From Alistipes senegalensis JC50 (lineage in GTDB: Bacteria > Bacteroidota > Bacteroidia > Bacteroidales > Rikenellaceae), in assembly GCF_025145645.1 (NCBI RefSeq), contig NZ_CP102252.1:1054001-1118000 (forward strand): a stretch of 64,000 bases of DNA. Reading direction: 5' to 3'. The position numbers and the translations under genes are program-made. The notes under the pieces are model-generated. The model worked only from the letters and a program-made list of their open reading frames with translations. It did no database searches and was not told the origin of the DNA. Below are positions 1-8,088 of this stretch, piece by piece. Positions within the stretch are counted from its first letter, which is position 1. Each line of letters starts with the position of its first letter.

Positions 1-1134
1 CGGGAAAAGTCGAGACCGAAGGCTGCGGAGTATACGGGTCCGGACGGCTGGAAGCAGCTCTGCGAACGCCGCGACATCGATCTGGTCTACATCAGCACCG
101 ACTGGCTGAGCCATACGCCCATGGCGGTTTACGCCATGGAACAGGGCAAACACGTAGCCGTGGAGGTGCCTGCGGCCGTTACCGTGGAGGAGTGCTGGAA
201 ACTGGTCGATACGGCCGAGAAGACCCGCCGCCATTGCATGATGCTCGAAAACTGCTGTTACGATTTCTTCGAACTGGCGACCCTCAATATGGCGCAGCAG
301 GGGTTATTCGGGGAGATCGTGCATGCCGAAGGGGCTTATATCCACGATCTGCGCGAACTTAGTTTCAACAGCCGCTGGGAGGACGGCAGTTACGTTCCGG
401 GCGTCGGAAAAGCCGGGAGAGGCAAAGGTCCGTCGGGCTACTGGAACTACTGGCGCAGGGAGTACAGCCGTGAACACACAGGCAACCCCTATCCCACGCA
501 CGGGCTGGGGCCCGTCTGCCAGGCACTGAACATCCACCGCGGCGACCGGATGACCTGGCTGGTGTCGCTTTCAAGCGGCCAGTTCGGTATGACGCGCTAT
601 GCCGCCGAACGTTTCGGCGAAGAAGCGCCGGAAGCCGCGGATTACCGGCTGGGAGATATGAACACGACGCTTATCCGTACCGCAAAGGGGAAAAGCATCC
701 TGATACAGCACGACGTCACTTCGCCGCGGCCGTACAGCCGTATTCATCTGCTCAGCGGCACCAAAGGGTTTGCCCGGAAATACCCCGTGAAACAGATCGC
801 ACTGGAACCCGACGCCCACTCGGCGCTCGACGAAGCGCGGATGGATTCCCTGCTGGCCCGTTACGAGCACCCTTTCAGCCGGGAGATCGGTGAACTGGCC
901 CGCCGGGTAGGCGGCCACGGAGGGATGGATTTCATCATGGACTACCGGCTCGTCTATTGTCTGCGCCGCGGTCTGCCGCTGGATATGGACGTGTACGATG
1001 CGGCCGAATGGTCGTGCATCGTGGAGCTGAGCGAGCGGTCGGTGCTTGCCGGAAGCCGCCCCGTCGAGATTCCCGACTTCACGCGCGGGGCCTGGAAGAA
1101 ACTGAGCCGGTTGGAGTTCGCCGGTGTGCGCTGA
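1..1134 (+). CDS. GH109-type NAD-dependent glycosidase (Gfo/Idh/MocA fold), 5' end missing
   Basis: The frame is open from the first base of the window, so about 377 C-terminal residues are seen and the N-terminal Rossmann dinucleotide loop lies upstream. HVAVEVPAAVTVEECW corresponds to the conserved E-K-P region of Gfo/Idh/MocA oxidoreductases. The following MMLENCCYDFF and YPTHGLGPVCQ stretches are typical of GH109 enzymes, which remove alpha-N-acetylgalactosamine by a transient NAD-dependent oxidation. A role in mucin or blood-group glycan breakdown is inferred from the family. It is the only glycan gene at this edge and may belong to a locus extending leftwards. A plain sugar dehydrogenase of the same fold is the alternative. 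Confidence 0.85.
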   Translation, partial: REKSRPKAAEYTGPDGWKQLCERRDIDLVYISTDWLSHTPMAVYAMEQGKHVAVEVPAAVTVEECWKLVDTAEKTRRHCMMLENCCYDFFELATLNMAQQGLFGEIVHAEGAYIHDLRELSFNSRWEDGSYVPGVGKAGRGKGPSGYWNYWRREYSREHTGNPYPTHGLGPVCQALNIHRGDRMTWLVSLSSGQFGMTRYAAERFGEEAPEAADYRLGDMNTTLIRTAKGKSILIQHDVTSPRPYSRIHLLSGTKGFARKYPVKQIALEPDAHSALDEARMDSLLARYEHPFSREIGELARRVGGHGGMDFIMDYRLVYCLRRGLPLDMDVYDAAEWSCIVELSERSVLAGSRPVEIPDFTRGAWKKLSRLEFAGVR

Positions 1135-1604
1135 TCCGGATACGGGAACAATATTGTACGGAGGGAATTGCGGGGCCGGGGACGAGTACGCTTCGGCCGA
1201 CAAGCGGTTCACCGTCCCGGCGAGACGAAGACTATGAACTCTTTGCCCAAGGAGGTCGGCGAGGCGGACTGTCCGTGGGCGTGGACCAGCATCGGCATCG
1301 TGTGCCACTGCCCGGCGAACAGTTTCAGCTAAAGAAGATGATAGGATTAAAGATGCGGTAGCAAATGTATAGGATTTCTACGACTCCATCAGGAATAATT
1401 AACGATCCAGATAGGTTAGACCCACGAAACGCAACATTTCCTATTTAAATTTGCACTCAACAATTTGAAGTTGTTTGACAGGATGGAAAGCAGATGCGAA
1501 CAAATGCACACAATCGTTTCCGAACCATTACCCGCTATATGCAAATAGAGTCATAACTTTTTAAGTTACAACTCTATCTGGATGTGAATGGATAGTACGA
1601 ATGG
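1135..1604. other. Intergenic stretch with decayed sequence and an imperfect inverted repeat
   Basis: No convincing gene is present. Bases 1546-1576 form an imperfect inverted repeat (TAGAGT ... ACTCTA ends, AT-rich centre). Bases 1476-1496 match, in reverse complement and with one mismatch in 21, bases 50937-50957 near the glycan locus at the other end of the window. The stretch becomes AT-rich after about 1345, which fits the edge of imported DNA. Confidence 0.5.
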
Positions 1605-1940
1605 TACTACCTCCTGCACCAGTTTGTCGTCGAAAGAGGGTACGCCGAGAGGTCAAGTCTTTCCGTTTTTCTTCGGGATATGCACTCTTCTCGATGGCTG
1701 GGGAGAGTAGCTTTCGTCTTTCAACGAAAGAATCAGTTTCTCAATGCGGGGAAGGCTTATACGGTCGATGGTTTCTCCATCTGCACCTTGTGTCATATTA
1801 CCCGGCTTGGCATATATTCGCTGATAAGCCAGATAATACATTTCCTCATTGAAAAGAATACGATAAAGCCTCTCAAACCTGTATTCCGTGGTTTGACTAT
1901 GCTTTGTCAGACTGTTTAATACTCTTGCGGGACTTCTCAT
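1605..1940 (-). pseudogene. Group II intron reverse transcriptase/maturase, N-terminal fragment with in-frame stop
   Basis: The translated start carries the typical N-terminus of bacterial group II intron proteins (RFERLYRILFNEEMYYLAYQ, then GNMTQGADGETID and HIPKKNGKT). The reading is cut by a TGA at 1653-1655, where the family normally has R in NGKTRPLG. After the stop, homology resumes in the same frame as PLGVPSFDDKLVQEVV and then ends abruptly near 1605. The rest of the reverse transcriptase, the maturase X domain and any endonuclease domain are absent. The gene is therefore dead twice over: nonsense mutation and 3' truncation. Confidence 0.85.
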
Positions 1941-2500
1941 AATGCCTCTCGCATTTTCCGTTAATCGTATTAATGAATATTAGCTGCCGCCCTTCGTCAT
2001 GTGCGAGGCTTTCCCTCGCTCGGACTACTACGGCGGCTCCGTTGCCATGCCGGATATTCATAGACCTTCGTCCAATAGCCTTACGGCATTCCGGTTTAGG
2101 TAATCCCCGTTTGCGATATAATAACTATGGCACGACAGATTGTCGGATATGACGTCCGCCTTTTACTGCTTATTGCAGGTGCGTCGTGATAAGTTCTTGC
2201 TCTCTCTGTACAACTACCACAATGAGAGTATCACGATATGACGAGTATAGTTACCTTAACGTCACAGTTTCGCTAGGTACCGCTCAGGCTGTCATTCAAT
2301 CAATCCGGATTTTATCCTCATATCTGTCTTTCATCACCCCATTCAGTCGCAGTCCGGTAACTGACTGACTTATGGTTTATCCCCGACATGCTACACTCCC
2401 TGTCCGGTTTCCCTTTCAGATAAGTCGGTTGATGATAGGTTATTTTCAAAGAACACTTACCTAATAGCTTGCCATCGCTATATTTATTATATCACCTTGA
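1605..2500 (-). mobile_element. Truncated group II intron relic (5' ribozyme part plus start of its ORF)
   Basis: About 550 structured, non-coding bases lie upstream (minus strand) of the reverse transcriptase fragment, as expected when the ORF sits in domain IV. On the minus strand, segments such as GTAGTAGTCCGAGCGAGGG and CGAAGGGCGGCAGC resemble the ribozyme region before the intron ORF. The 5' boundary falls close to 2500, within the MobA-like gene. Domains V and VI, which should follow the ORF, are missing because the element stops near 1605. The exact 5' splice position is not certain: a clear GUGYG start could not be fixed. Confidence 0.7.
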
Positions 2501-2777
2501 CGGGCGCATAGTTGTTCCCGAGCTTTTGAAATTGGAAATAAAAGTCGTTCAGCCGAGCGACGAATTGCACTTTGGAAGGGTCGCGTCTGACGACAACGAA
2601 CTCCTCGCCGAAGATTCTTTTGACGATAAAACGACTGCGGTTATGCTCTGATCCGGCCTTACAGAGCAGTTCGTTGAAGCGGATATGCTGCTCTTCATTG
2701 AGCCGGGAAGAGTATTTATAACTCGGTGTTCGGGGCTTCTTGTCGGTTATGTCTGTCAGTTTTCGGTTGGTATCCAT
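2487..2777 (-). pseudogene. MobA-like mobilization protein, 5' part, interrupted by the group II intron
   Basis: From the ATG at 2777 the product begins MDTNRKLTDIT and contains RLNEEQHIRF, SRFIVKRIFGEEF and QFQKLGNNYA. This is the pattern of the small ribbon-helix-helix-type accessory proteins that guide relaxases in Bacteroides mobilizable and conjugative elements. The family continues after the NNYN-like motif with VVKAL and some tens of further residues. Here the frame ends at once in PVKVI-stop, where intron sequence begins. No 3' exon is found on the far side of the intron, so the gene could not be restored by splicing. The relaxase normally next to it is absent. Confidence 0.7.
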
Positions 2778-2826
2778 ATATAGCTTAAAAAAGGGTCGCG
2801 ACTTGGGAGCGGCCCCGGCCTCGCAG

Positions 2827-2882
2827 AGCGAGCACCTTTCGTATGCCGAAAAGTTTTTCGGCATACAAAGGTACAGCTCGCT
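2827..2882. repeat. Long palindrome upstream of the mobilization gene (possible oriT or regulator site)
   Basis: The core at 2841-2866 is a perfect inverted repeat with 12-base arms (GTATGCCGAAAA and its complement). It lies inside a longer imperfect palindrome whose outer arms are AGCGAGC and GCTCGCT. It sits 50-100 bases upstream of the MobA-like start, where mobilizable elements often carry oriT or a regulatory stem. No nic consensus was recognised, so the function is inferred from position only. Confidence 0.5.
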
Positions 2883-3232
2883 GTTTCTTTGCAGAAACAA
2901 AAGTCCGCGGCGGAAAATTTTTTATAAAAACTTTGAAAAGCCTCCGCTACGGCCTCCGAGGGCGGGTCTGTTCCCGGTGCAATATTACAACCGTGCGGGC
3001 GCCAAAACAAACCCTCGGTGCGGACTGGAGCGGTCTGGAGCGGACATCGGAACCGAGGTATTTCAGTCGGTTGTATCTTGCAGCATGAAAGGTCGGTTTT
3101 CTTATTCCGGTCATTATCCCGATATAAACCGCATGAAACAGAAAACGGTATTTTGAATGGTTTAAAACATAAAACCAAACATACATGCTTTACGACTGCA
3201 AAACGAACAATCAATCTCAAAAACGTTGTACC
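2883..3232. other. Leader region between the divergent mob and DUF3408 genes
   Basis: About 350 bases with no credible gene on either strand. It should hold the promoter for the DUF3408 gene, but no clear TTTG/TAnnTTTG pair could be assigned. Confidence 0.4.
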
Positions 3233-3751
3233 ATGGATTCATTCAAAGAAAAAGACAAACCTTCGCCTAATCTTTCGAAGCGTCCCCGTATCGAAGCCGC
3301 CGAGGAACTGATGCGTCAGATGATCGCCGGACAAGCTCCTTTGGATTCGAAAGTCGTCCGCCGGATTCCCGAACCGGAAGAGAAAAATACGGACGCTACC
3401 GAGGAAAACACCTCGGAAACGGTATCCGGAGCATCGGCACCGACGACTGAAAAAACAGATGTCGACACCCAAACGACTACTGTAAAGGAGCCTGCCGGAT
3501 TCCGGCGTAAAAAGCTCTCGCTGCCGGACTTCGAACGCACCTTCTTCGCATCGGTGGATTGTCGTAACCGCTCGGCGATCTATGTCAGCGCCCAAACCAA
3601 GCGCAAAGTGTCGGCCATCCTCCACCTGCTGGGAAACGATAATATAAGATTAACGGCCTTGGTCGACAATATGCTGCGGTTCGTCATGGACATTTACAGC
3701 GACGAGCTGAATTATCTCCACGAAAAGAAGAATAGCAGACGACTGTTCTGA
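3233..3751 (+). CDS. DUF3408-like conjugative-element protein
   Basis: The product has about 172 residues with a long acidic, low-complexity middle (residues about 30-95, rich in E, T and S). The compact basic C-terminal domain contains FERTFFASVDCRNRSAIYVS and TKRKVSAILHLLG. This layout matches DUF3408 proteins of Bacteroides conjugative transposons, where they stand close to mob/tra genes; their biochemical role is unknown. The ATG at 3233 is preferred over an in-frame ATG at 3185 because the product then begins MDSFKEKDK, like relatives. It lies divergent from the MobA remnant, supporting a decayed transfer region. Confidence 0.7.
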   Translation: MDSFKEKDKPSPNLSKRPRIEAAEELMRQMIAGQAPLDSKVVRRIPEPEEKNTDATEENTSETVSGASAPTTEKTDVDTQTTTVKEPAGFRRKKLSLPDFERTFFASVDCRNRSAIYVSAQTKRKVSAILHLLGNDNIRLTALVDNMLRFVMDIYSDELNYLHEKKNSRRLF

Positions 3752-3881
3752 TGCGATGCAACCGGGACGGGATGAATATGCCGGTGTCCGCAGTCCGTAG
3801 CTCAGAGAATCCTCACCGGATTGCCCGGTACACCCTTTTCACGAAGCATATTCATTCTATGTGGAGATCGTTGCCCGGAAA
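3752..3881. other. Short non-coding spacer
   Basis: No gene or strong hairpin is seen between the DUF3408 gene and the promoter of the toxin-antitoxin pair. Confidence 0.4.
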
Positions 3882-3912
3882 TTGCATATGCGGAATAAAA
3901 TGCGTACATTTG
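3882..3912 (+). promoter_or_regulatory. Bacteroides-type promoter of the AbiE-like pair
   Basis: TTGC at 3882-3885 (-33 box) and TACATTTG at 3905-3912 (-7 box) are separated by 19 bases. The antitoxin-like ORF starts 22 bases downstream, giving a short leader. Confidence 0.6.
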
Positions 3913-3934
3913 TATTAGTTATTTCCTTTCCATT

Positions 3935-4261
3935 ATGATTCTCTTCAACAGATACGAACAGAACAAGGGCAAATACCATATTTCTCCGACGTTGCTTTGG
4001 GAATACGACCTGCGGCATTTCGACTGGCAGCAGGCCCGCAGCATCGTCGTACAGCGTGTGATCGAGCGCGGCTGTGCAGAGGACTATTTCGCGGCATTCG
4101 ACCTGTACGGGGGCATTGCGGGCTTCCGCGAGATTCTCCGTGAGGTTTCCACACTCTCGGACAAAGACATGAATTTCGTATGCACATTTTTCAATCTTAA
4201 AAAAGAAGAACTTCGATGCTATACACGCAGACTGTTGCGCCGGAAACTCTTGAGCTGCTGA
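3935..4261 (+). CDS. Small DUF6922-like protein, probable antitoxin partner of the AbiEii-like toxin
   Basis: The product has 108 residues and contains LLWEYDLRHFDWQQARSIVV and RVIERGCAEDYFAAFDLYGG. Short proteins of this kind regularly precede nucleotidyltransferase toxins in Bacteroidota. It overlaps the next gene by 46 bases in another frame, indicating translational coupling. In type IV toxin-antitoxin systems the upstream gene neutralises the nucleotidyltransferase and often represses the operon. That role is inferred here from position and size, because no winged-helix motif of classical AbiEi could be recognised. Confidence 0.65.
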   Translation: MILFNRYEQNKGKYHISPTLLWEYDLRHFDWQQARSIVVQRVIERGCAEDYFAAFDLYGGIAGFREILREVSTLSDKDMNFVCTFFNLKKEELRCYTRRLLRRKLLSC

Positions 4262-4935
4262 AACGGCTGGAATCCGAGCCGTTTATGGACTCTTTCAGTC
4301 TGGCCGGCGGAACGGCTTTAGCCCTTTATTTAGGCCATCGGGTCAGTGTCGACCTCGATTTGTTCACCCCCGAATCTTTCGATGAAAAGCAGTTGGAGTT
4401 TTCCTTACGGCACAAATATGGCTTCCAAACCAAATTTACAGCGCAACATACTCTGAAAGGTACAATCGGCGGGGTGAAGATCGACTGTATCGCACATCGG
4501 TATAAATCTCTGAGACCTCCCCATATGGAATCGGGATTGCGGCTCTATGACATGGAAGACATTATCGCCATGAAACTCGCGGCTATCTCCGATGACGGCT
4601 CCCGGTTAAAGGATTTCATAGATATGGCATTCCTTTCGACCCGTTTTTCGCTGGACTCCATGCTCCGTTGTTTCGAACGCAAATTCCCCTTTTCGAATGT
4701 ATTGGGCCCGGTGAAAGGCCTCTTATATTTCGATGACATCAACTTCGGGGAGAAGGTCTTCATTCCCGCTTACGAATATTCCTGGGAGAATATCGCGCTA
4801 AGACTCCGGGATATGTCTTTGCAGCAAGACCATGTTTTCGACACAGCACCTCTGGCCCGGCACAAAGATTGCCGGGAGGAAAAAGTGCCCGAAGACAATG
4901 ATACGCCGGGTCAGAAACACGGACGCCGAAGGTAG
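4216..4935 (+). CDS. AbiEii/AbiGii-family nucleotidyltransferase toxin
   Basis: The product has 239 residues. SLAGGTALALYLGHRVSVDL followed by DLF (about residues 29-51) is the DNA polymerase beta-like nucleotidyltransferase signature: GG-x-AL, then GHR-x-S-x-DLDLF with the two metal-binding aspartates. MEDIIAMKLAAISDDGSRLK and KDFIDMAFL match the second conserved block of PF08843. AbiEii proteins are toxins of type IV toxin-antitoxin systems with roles in phage abortive infection and element maintenance. The charged tail after about residue 210 is poorly conserved. Base composition is lower in GC than the core genes nearby, fitting cargo of the mobile element. Confidence 0.85.
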   Translation: MLYTQTVAPETLELLKRLESEPFMDSFSLAGGTALALYLGHRVSVDLDLFTPESFDEKQLEFSLRHKYGFQTKFTAQHTLKGTIGGVKIDCIAHRYKSLRPPHMESGLRLYDMEDIIAMKLAAISDDGSRLKDFIDMAFLSTRFSLDSMLRCFERKFPFSNVLGPVKGLLYFDDINFGEKVFIPAYEYSWENIALRLRDMSLQQDHVFDTAPLARHKDCREEKVPEDNDTPGQKHGRRR

Positions 4936-4952
4936 CGTACCTTGGCGGGCAG

Positions 4953-5402
4953 TCATTTCTTCGCGGCGTTTCTGGGCATGCCGGGAATCGGGTTGGCGGT
5001 AAGAATTTTGTAATATTTCACACCGTCGACCACGACGGGTTCTTTTGCGACGAGGTAGCGCACGGAGAAACACTCCGCTTTTGCCAGCGTGAGGAGCTTC
5101 GAGGCCAGACATACGTTCGAGAACTCCACGCCCCCGGTCAGCCGCTTCGTCGCGGCGTTTTTCCCGGGACGGTCTCCGCGGAGCCGGAATCCCTCCTCTT
5201 GCTGCGTCCTGCACAGGTACCAATCCTTGGGGTTCTGCTCGTCGTTGGCCAGATTGAGCCTGCAGCCGTCGCGCAGTTCCATCTCTGCGGTCAGCGCTCC
5301 CGAAAGATAGATATACCCGTGGCGGTTTACGCGGATCGTCCTGCGCTGGGCGTACGTCGCGGGCGAACAGCTGTTCGCCTTGTTCCAGATAATGAGTTTC
5401 AT
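4953..5402 (-). CDS. Hypothetical protein of the element
   Basis: The 149-residue product starts MKLIIWNKANSCSP and contains GYIYLSGALTAEMELRDG, a basic middle (RLRGDRPGKNAATKRLTGG) and the C-terminal VDGVKYYKILTANPIPGMP. I do not recognise the family. The start at 5402 is preferred because the upstream in-frame ATG at 5429 lies inside a leader segment (AATGTTCAATCT) also found before the gene starting at 6206. It converges with the AbiEii-like gene, whose stop is 17 bases away. Confidence 0.55.
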   Translation of the reverse strand: MKLIIWNKANSCSPATYAQRRTIRVNRHGYIYLSGALTAEMELRDGCRLNLANDEQNPKDWYLCRTQQEEGFRLRGDRPGKNAATKRLTGGVEFSNVCLASKLLTLAKAECFSVRYLVAKEPVVVDGVKYYKILTANPIPGMPRNAAKK

Positions 5403-5648
5403 TGCAAATAAGATTTTTAGATTGAACATTCGGTTTTCGCCGTGATACCCGGCTCCGTCACACGCTATGCGTCACGCTGACGGGCGGCTTCGTTTTCCGC
5501 GGAGCCTTCGGCGAAAGAAAGGGCTCCGGGTGTTCGTGTACCCACGAAAAATCGAAAGGGCTAAAAGGCTCTGTTTTAGCTGACTCGGAAAGCGTTCTGC
5601 CTGTCCGGCAAGATTCTCTTTCCGCGGCCTTCTTCGCTTTTTCCGGGT
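5403..5648. other. Intergenic leader with shared AATGTTCAATCT motif
   Basis: On the minus strand AATGTTCAATCT occurs at 5419-5430 and again at 6224-6235, about 17 bases before the starts of the two neighbouring minus-strand genes. It may be a shared translation or regulatory element. Nothing else was identified. Confidence 0.4.
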
Positions 5649-6206
5649 TTATCCGGCATAGGGAGATTCGGCCGCGGCGGGCCTATGGCTTCGCCGTGCG
5701 AAACGTCGGTTTGTGCGCACGGCCTTCACGACGGCCTTCACCTCGCGGGCGGCCCGCGAGGGTGTCGTCCCGGCATACTGCGCCAGCAGGCGATAACTGC
5801 ACGGACGAGGGGACTCGTAATAGCGCAGCAGGAAGAGGCGGCAGACCTCGTGCGGGAAGTTGCGGCGTATGAACGCCAGAATGTCCAGCACCAGCCGCTC
5901 GCAGGCTCCGAGCTCTTCTTCCGGAACCGTAGGGCCTTCGTCGCACAGCCGCAGAAAGAAACCCGTGCCGGGATGGACATCGCGCCGCGGGGTGCGGTGC
6001 CTGTGCAGTACGGCATGGCGGTAACAGGCGCGGAAATAGGCTTCGAAGTCGGCGATGCCCCCGACGGAGCATAAAGCCTTCTCCCGCACCAGCAGGTAGG
6101 TGTCGTGGAAGGCGTCCTCGTCGAGGCCGTAATAGGAAAGACGTTCCCGGAGCCGCATGTAGCAGGCCGAGAACCAGACGTTGAAATACACTGCATCCTG
6201 TGACAT
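5649..6206 (-). CDS. Sigma-70-like / helix-turn-helix protein of the element
   Basis: The 185-residue product has YYGLDEDAFHDTYLLVREKA near residue 25 and FEAYFRACYRHAVLHRH near residue 55, which resemble sigma region 2. RLLAQYAGTTPSRAAREVKA near the C-terminus resembles a region 4 helix-turn-helix. Similar short sigma-like proteins occur on Bacteroidales mobile elements. No promoter-recognition activity can be shown from sequence alone. It sits in a minus-strand run with the two small genes upstream and shares a leader motif with the gene downstream. Confidence 0.55.
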   Translation of the reverse strand: MSQDAVYFNVWFSACYMRLRERLSYYGLDEDAFHDTYLLVREKALCSVGGIADFEAYFRACYRHAVLHRHRTPRRDVHPGTGFFLRLCDEGPTVPEEELGACERLVLDILAFIRRNFPHEVCRLFLLRYYESPRPCSYRLLAQYAGTTPSRAAREVKAVVKAVRTNRRFARRSHRPAAAESPYAG

Positions 6207-6245
6207 AAGCAGAAGAATTTTGAAGATTGAACATTTATTTTGTTT

Positions 6246-6680
6246 TCAGGGGTTATCCATGTAATCCCTATAACTCATATGCCCCCGCAGGCCGGCTGTG
6301 TCGCTTCGGACAGTCCGGCCGGGAATACGCAGGCAGACCCGGAAGACGGGGCATGCGGCGCCGCTGTCGGGGCATCCGCACGCCGGGGTGTATCGGGCTA
6401 CTTTGAGGGTGAGCGTTTCGACAGTCGGTGCGGTGCCGGAATACAAGGCCATATCGACCCGGATGTTTGGAGCAGCAAGTCGTATTCGACCGGAGATTCC
6501 GTAAATGCCCCTTTCGGCGATGGATAGCGTCACGACATATCCGGATTCGTAAAGCCGGAAGTTCCTGTCGGTTATGTGGAAGCAGACCGGGACGAACAGA
6601 CCTCGGCCGTACATCTTTCGGCTGCCGGAGAAAAGCGCAAATTCCGGACGAAACGGCGACAACCGATCGTTTGCTGGCAT
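6246..6680 (-). CDS. Hypothetical protein
   Basis: The 144-residue product contains FVPVCFHITDRNFRLYESGY followed by alternating hydrophobic residues (VVTLSIAERGIYGISGRIRL), a pattern of beta-strands. The C-terminal quarter is Cys- and Arg-rich and less protein-like, so the true end or frame could differ. It starts 12 bases after the upstream gene and ends 39 bases before the sigma-like gene. I do not recognise a family. Confidence 0.4.
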   Translation of the reverse strand: MPANDRLSPFRPEFALFSGSRKMYGRGLFVPVCFHITDRNFRLYESGYVVTLSIAERGIYGISGRIRLAAPNIRVDMALYSGTAPTVETLTLKVARYTPACGCPDSGAACPVFRVCLRIPGRTVRSDTAGLRGHMSYRDYMDNP

Positions 6681-6692
6681 ATGCCTGATCGC

Positions 6693-6941
6693 TTAACTGC
6701 GGACGTTATCCGGCACGGGATTGCGAATCGGCTTTTTGCGGGTTCTTTGCAGATGCCACTTCCCGTCGTGGCAGACAGCAATGTATTCCTGCCGGGGAGA
6801 GGAGCCTCGGTATGTGCAGAGCATGGCGTTCGTGCCGGGCCGTCCGGCGGCCGACGGGGCGTTCAAAATGTCGATGGCAGCACGGATGCTGGCGGACTGT
6901 CCCAGACTGCGGGAACAGGAAGAATCGAAGATTTCAATCAT
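6693..6941 (-). CDS. Small hypothetical protein
   Basis: The 82-residue product includes ASIRAAIDILNAPSAAGRPG followed by TNAMLCTYRG and IAVCHDGKWHLQRTRKKP, a regular mix of residues with a basic C-terminus. It heads the run of minus-strand genes ending at 4953. No family was recognised. The gene call rests on its composition and operon-like spacing. Confidence 0.45.
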   Translation of the reverse strand: MIEIFDSSCSRSLGQSASIRAAIDILNAPSAAGRPGTNAMLCTYRGSSPRQEYIAVCHDGKWHLQRTRKKPIRNPVPDNVRS

Positions 6942-7080
6942 AACGACAGGTTTCAGAGCGTACGTTTGTACAAGGTGAAAAGGATGATTGTGTGAGTCCG
7001 GCCGGCATGGGCGACGGATATAAAGCTGTTATAGTCCGTATATGTCTTCGGGGCGGATGCATATCCCTGAAATTGAAAAT

Positions 7081-7112
7081 CACCCCTGTCAGAGTTTGTT
7101 CTGACAGGGGTG
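7081..7112 (-). terminator. Strong hairpin, probable terminator
   Basis: A perfect 13-base stem (CACCCCTGTCAGA and its complement) has a 6-base loop. On the minus strand it is followed by ATTTTCAATTT. It lies 50 bases beyond the stop of the small gene at 7162-7389. Confidence 0.65.
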
Positions 7113-7161
7113 AAATCGTAAAATTCGGACTTGTTTAATCCGTTCGGGGATTGTTACTCGG

Positions 7162-7389
7162 CTATGCCGCGGATTTCAGCAGCTCCGGCACTCGGGTATC
7201 GGGTTCGATATCCGGATCTGCGGGGATGGACTGCGGCTGGGGCATTTGCTCCGGATCGTAAGGAATCGAATCCGGAATCTCCGCGGTGCTCCGTATCGGT
7301 ACCGTTCCTTGCGAAGATGCGGGCGTCGGAGCCGGCAGTGCCGTCATCCGTGCCGGGTGTCGGTGTGATGTCCTTCGAACTTTCGACAT
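7162..7389 (-). CDS. Short Pro-rich hypothetical protein, doubtful
   Basis: A 75-residue reading frame is rich in Pro, Asp and Ser (for example IPDSIPYDPEQMPQPQSIPA), with no recognised domain. Support comes only from the strong terminator-like hairpin just downstream on the same strand. It could equally be the remains of a longer gene. Confidence 0.3.
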   Translation of the reverse strand: MSKVRRTSHRHPARMTALPAPTPASSQGTVPIRSTAEIPDSIPYDPEQMPQPQSIPADPDIEPDTRVPELLKSAA

Positions 7390-8088
7390 GACCTGAATAC
7401 AGTTTTTACCGTGTGTCTCACGTTTCTGTGCCTGCCGAACTCTATCGTATGATCGTACAGGCGGATGAATAAAATTGGATTGCGGGGCTTTCCGTCCCGA
7501 ACGAGTCGGTTGCCTCGGGAAGTGTCACAATCCCGCGACGCCGGCCCCGGGGCGGAAAAATACCGCAGACTCCGGCGAGGACGATTTTTCCGACACGCGG
7601 ACGGCGGGGAAGGCTCTGCCGACCCTTCGCGGGATTAACTTAACCGGGGCAACCGACGCGGGATGAAATTTTCCTTTTCGCTCTTATACCATATGAAGTC
7701 CTGAGAGGAATCTCACGCCCTCGTCCAAGATAAGATACTGACTAAGCGAACGGTTTTCGACGGGTTTCGCCCCGATCTCCACATTGCCGTAAATTCGTAC
7801 GATGGGATTTGGAGTTGTGGATGCTCGCAGAGGCAGAGATTACGGAGAGAAAACCATACGAAACGTATCGTTCCGGAGCAAATGCCAATCAATGGAAACG
7901 GGCACCGTTTCACAACGAGGCCCGCTCCGAAAAATTCCAAATTGAAATCTGTAGTTGAGTTTAGGGAGTTTCGGGAATAACACTCGAAGATAACTCTTTT
8001 TCCCGAATCGGCAAACTTGGCTCCTATGCGTTCGCACAATTTCTGCCGATCGCTTCCGGGTTATGGGAACCCGGTGCTGCCCACCGGC
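7390..8088. other. 700-base stretch without a credible gene
   Basis: Short frames on both strands have unnatural composition and no recognised motif. This is probably decayed DNA within the element, downstream of the integrase. Confidence 0.45.

Noticed and set aside
1140..1361. Possible gene fragment after the GH109 gene
   Set aside because: Short frames in all phases have no recognisable motif. It may be decayed coding DNA but cannot be assigned.
7713..8039. A 108-residue frame on the minus strand beside the integrase
   Set aside because: It has an irregular composition, no start context and no known motif; treated as non-coding.
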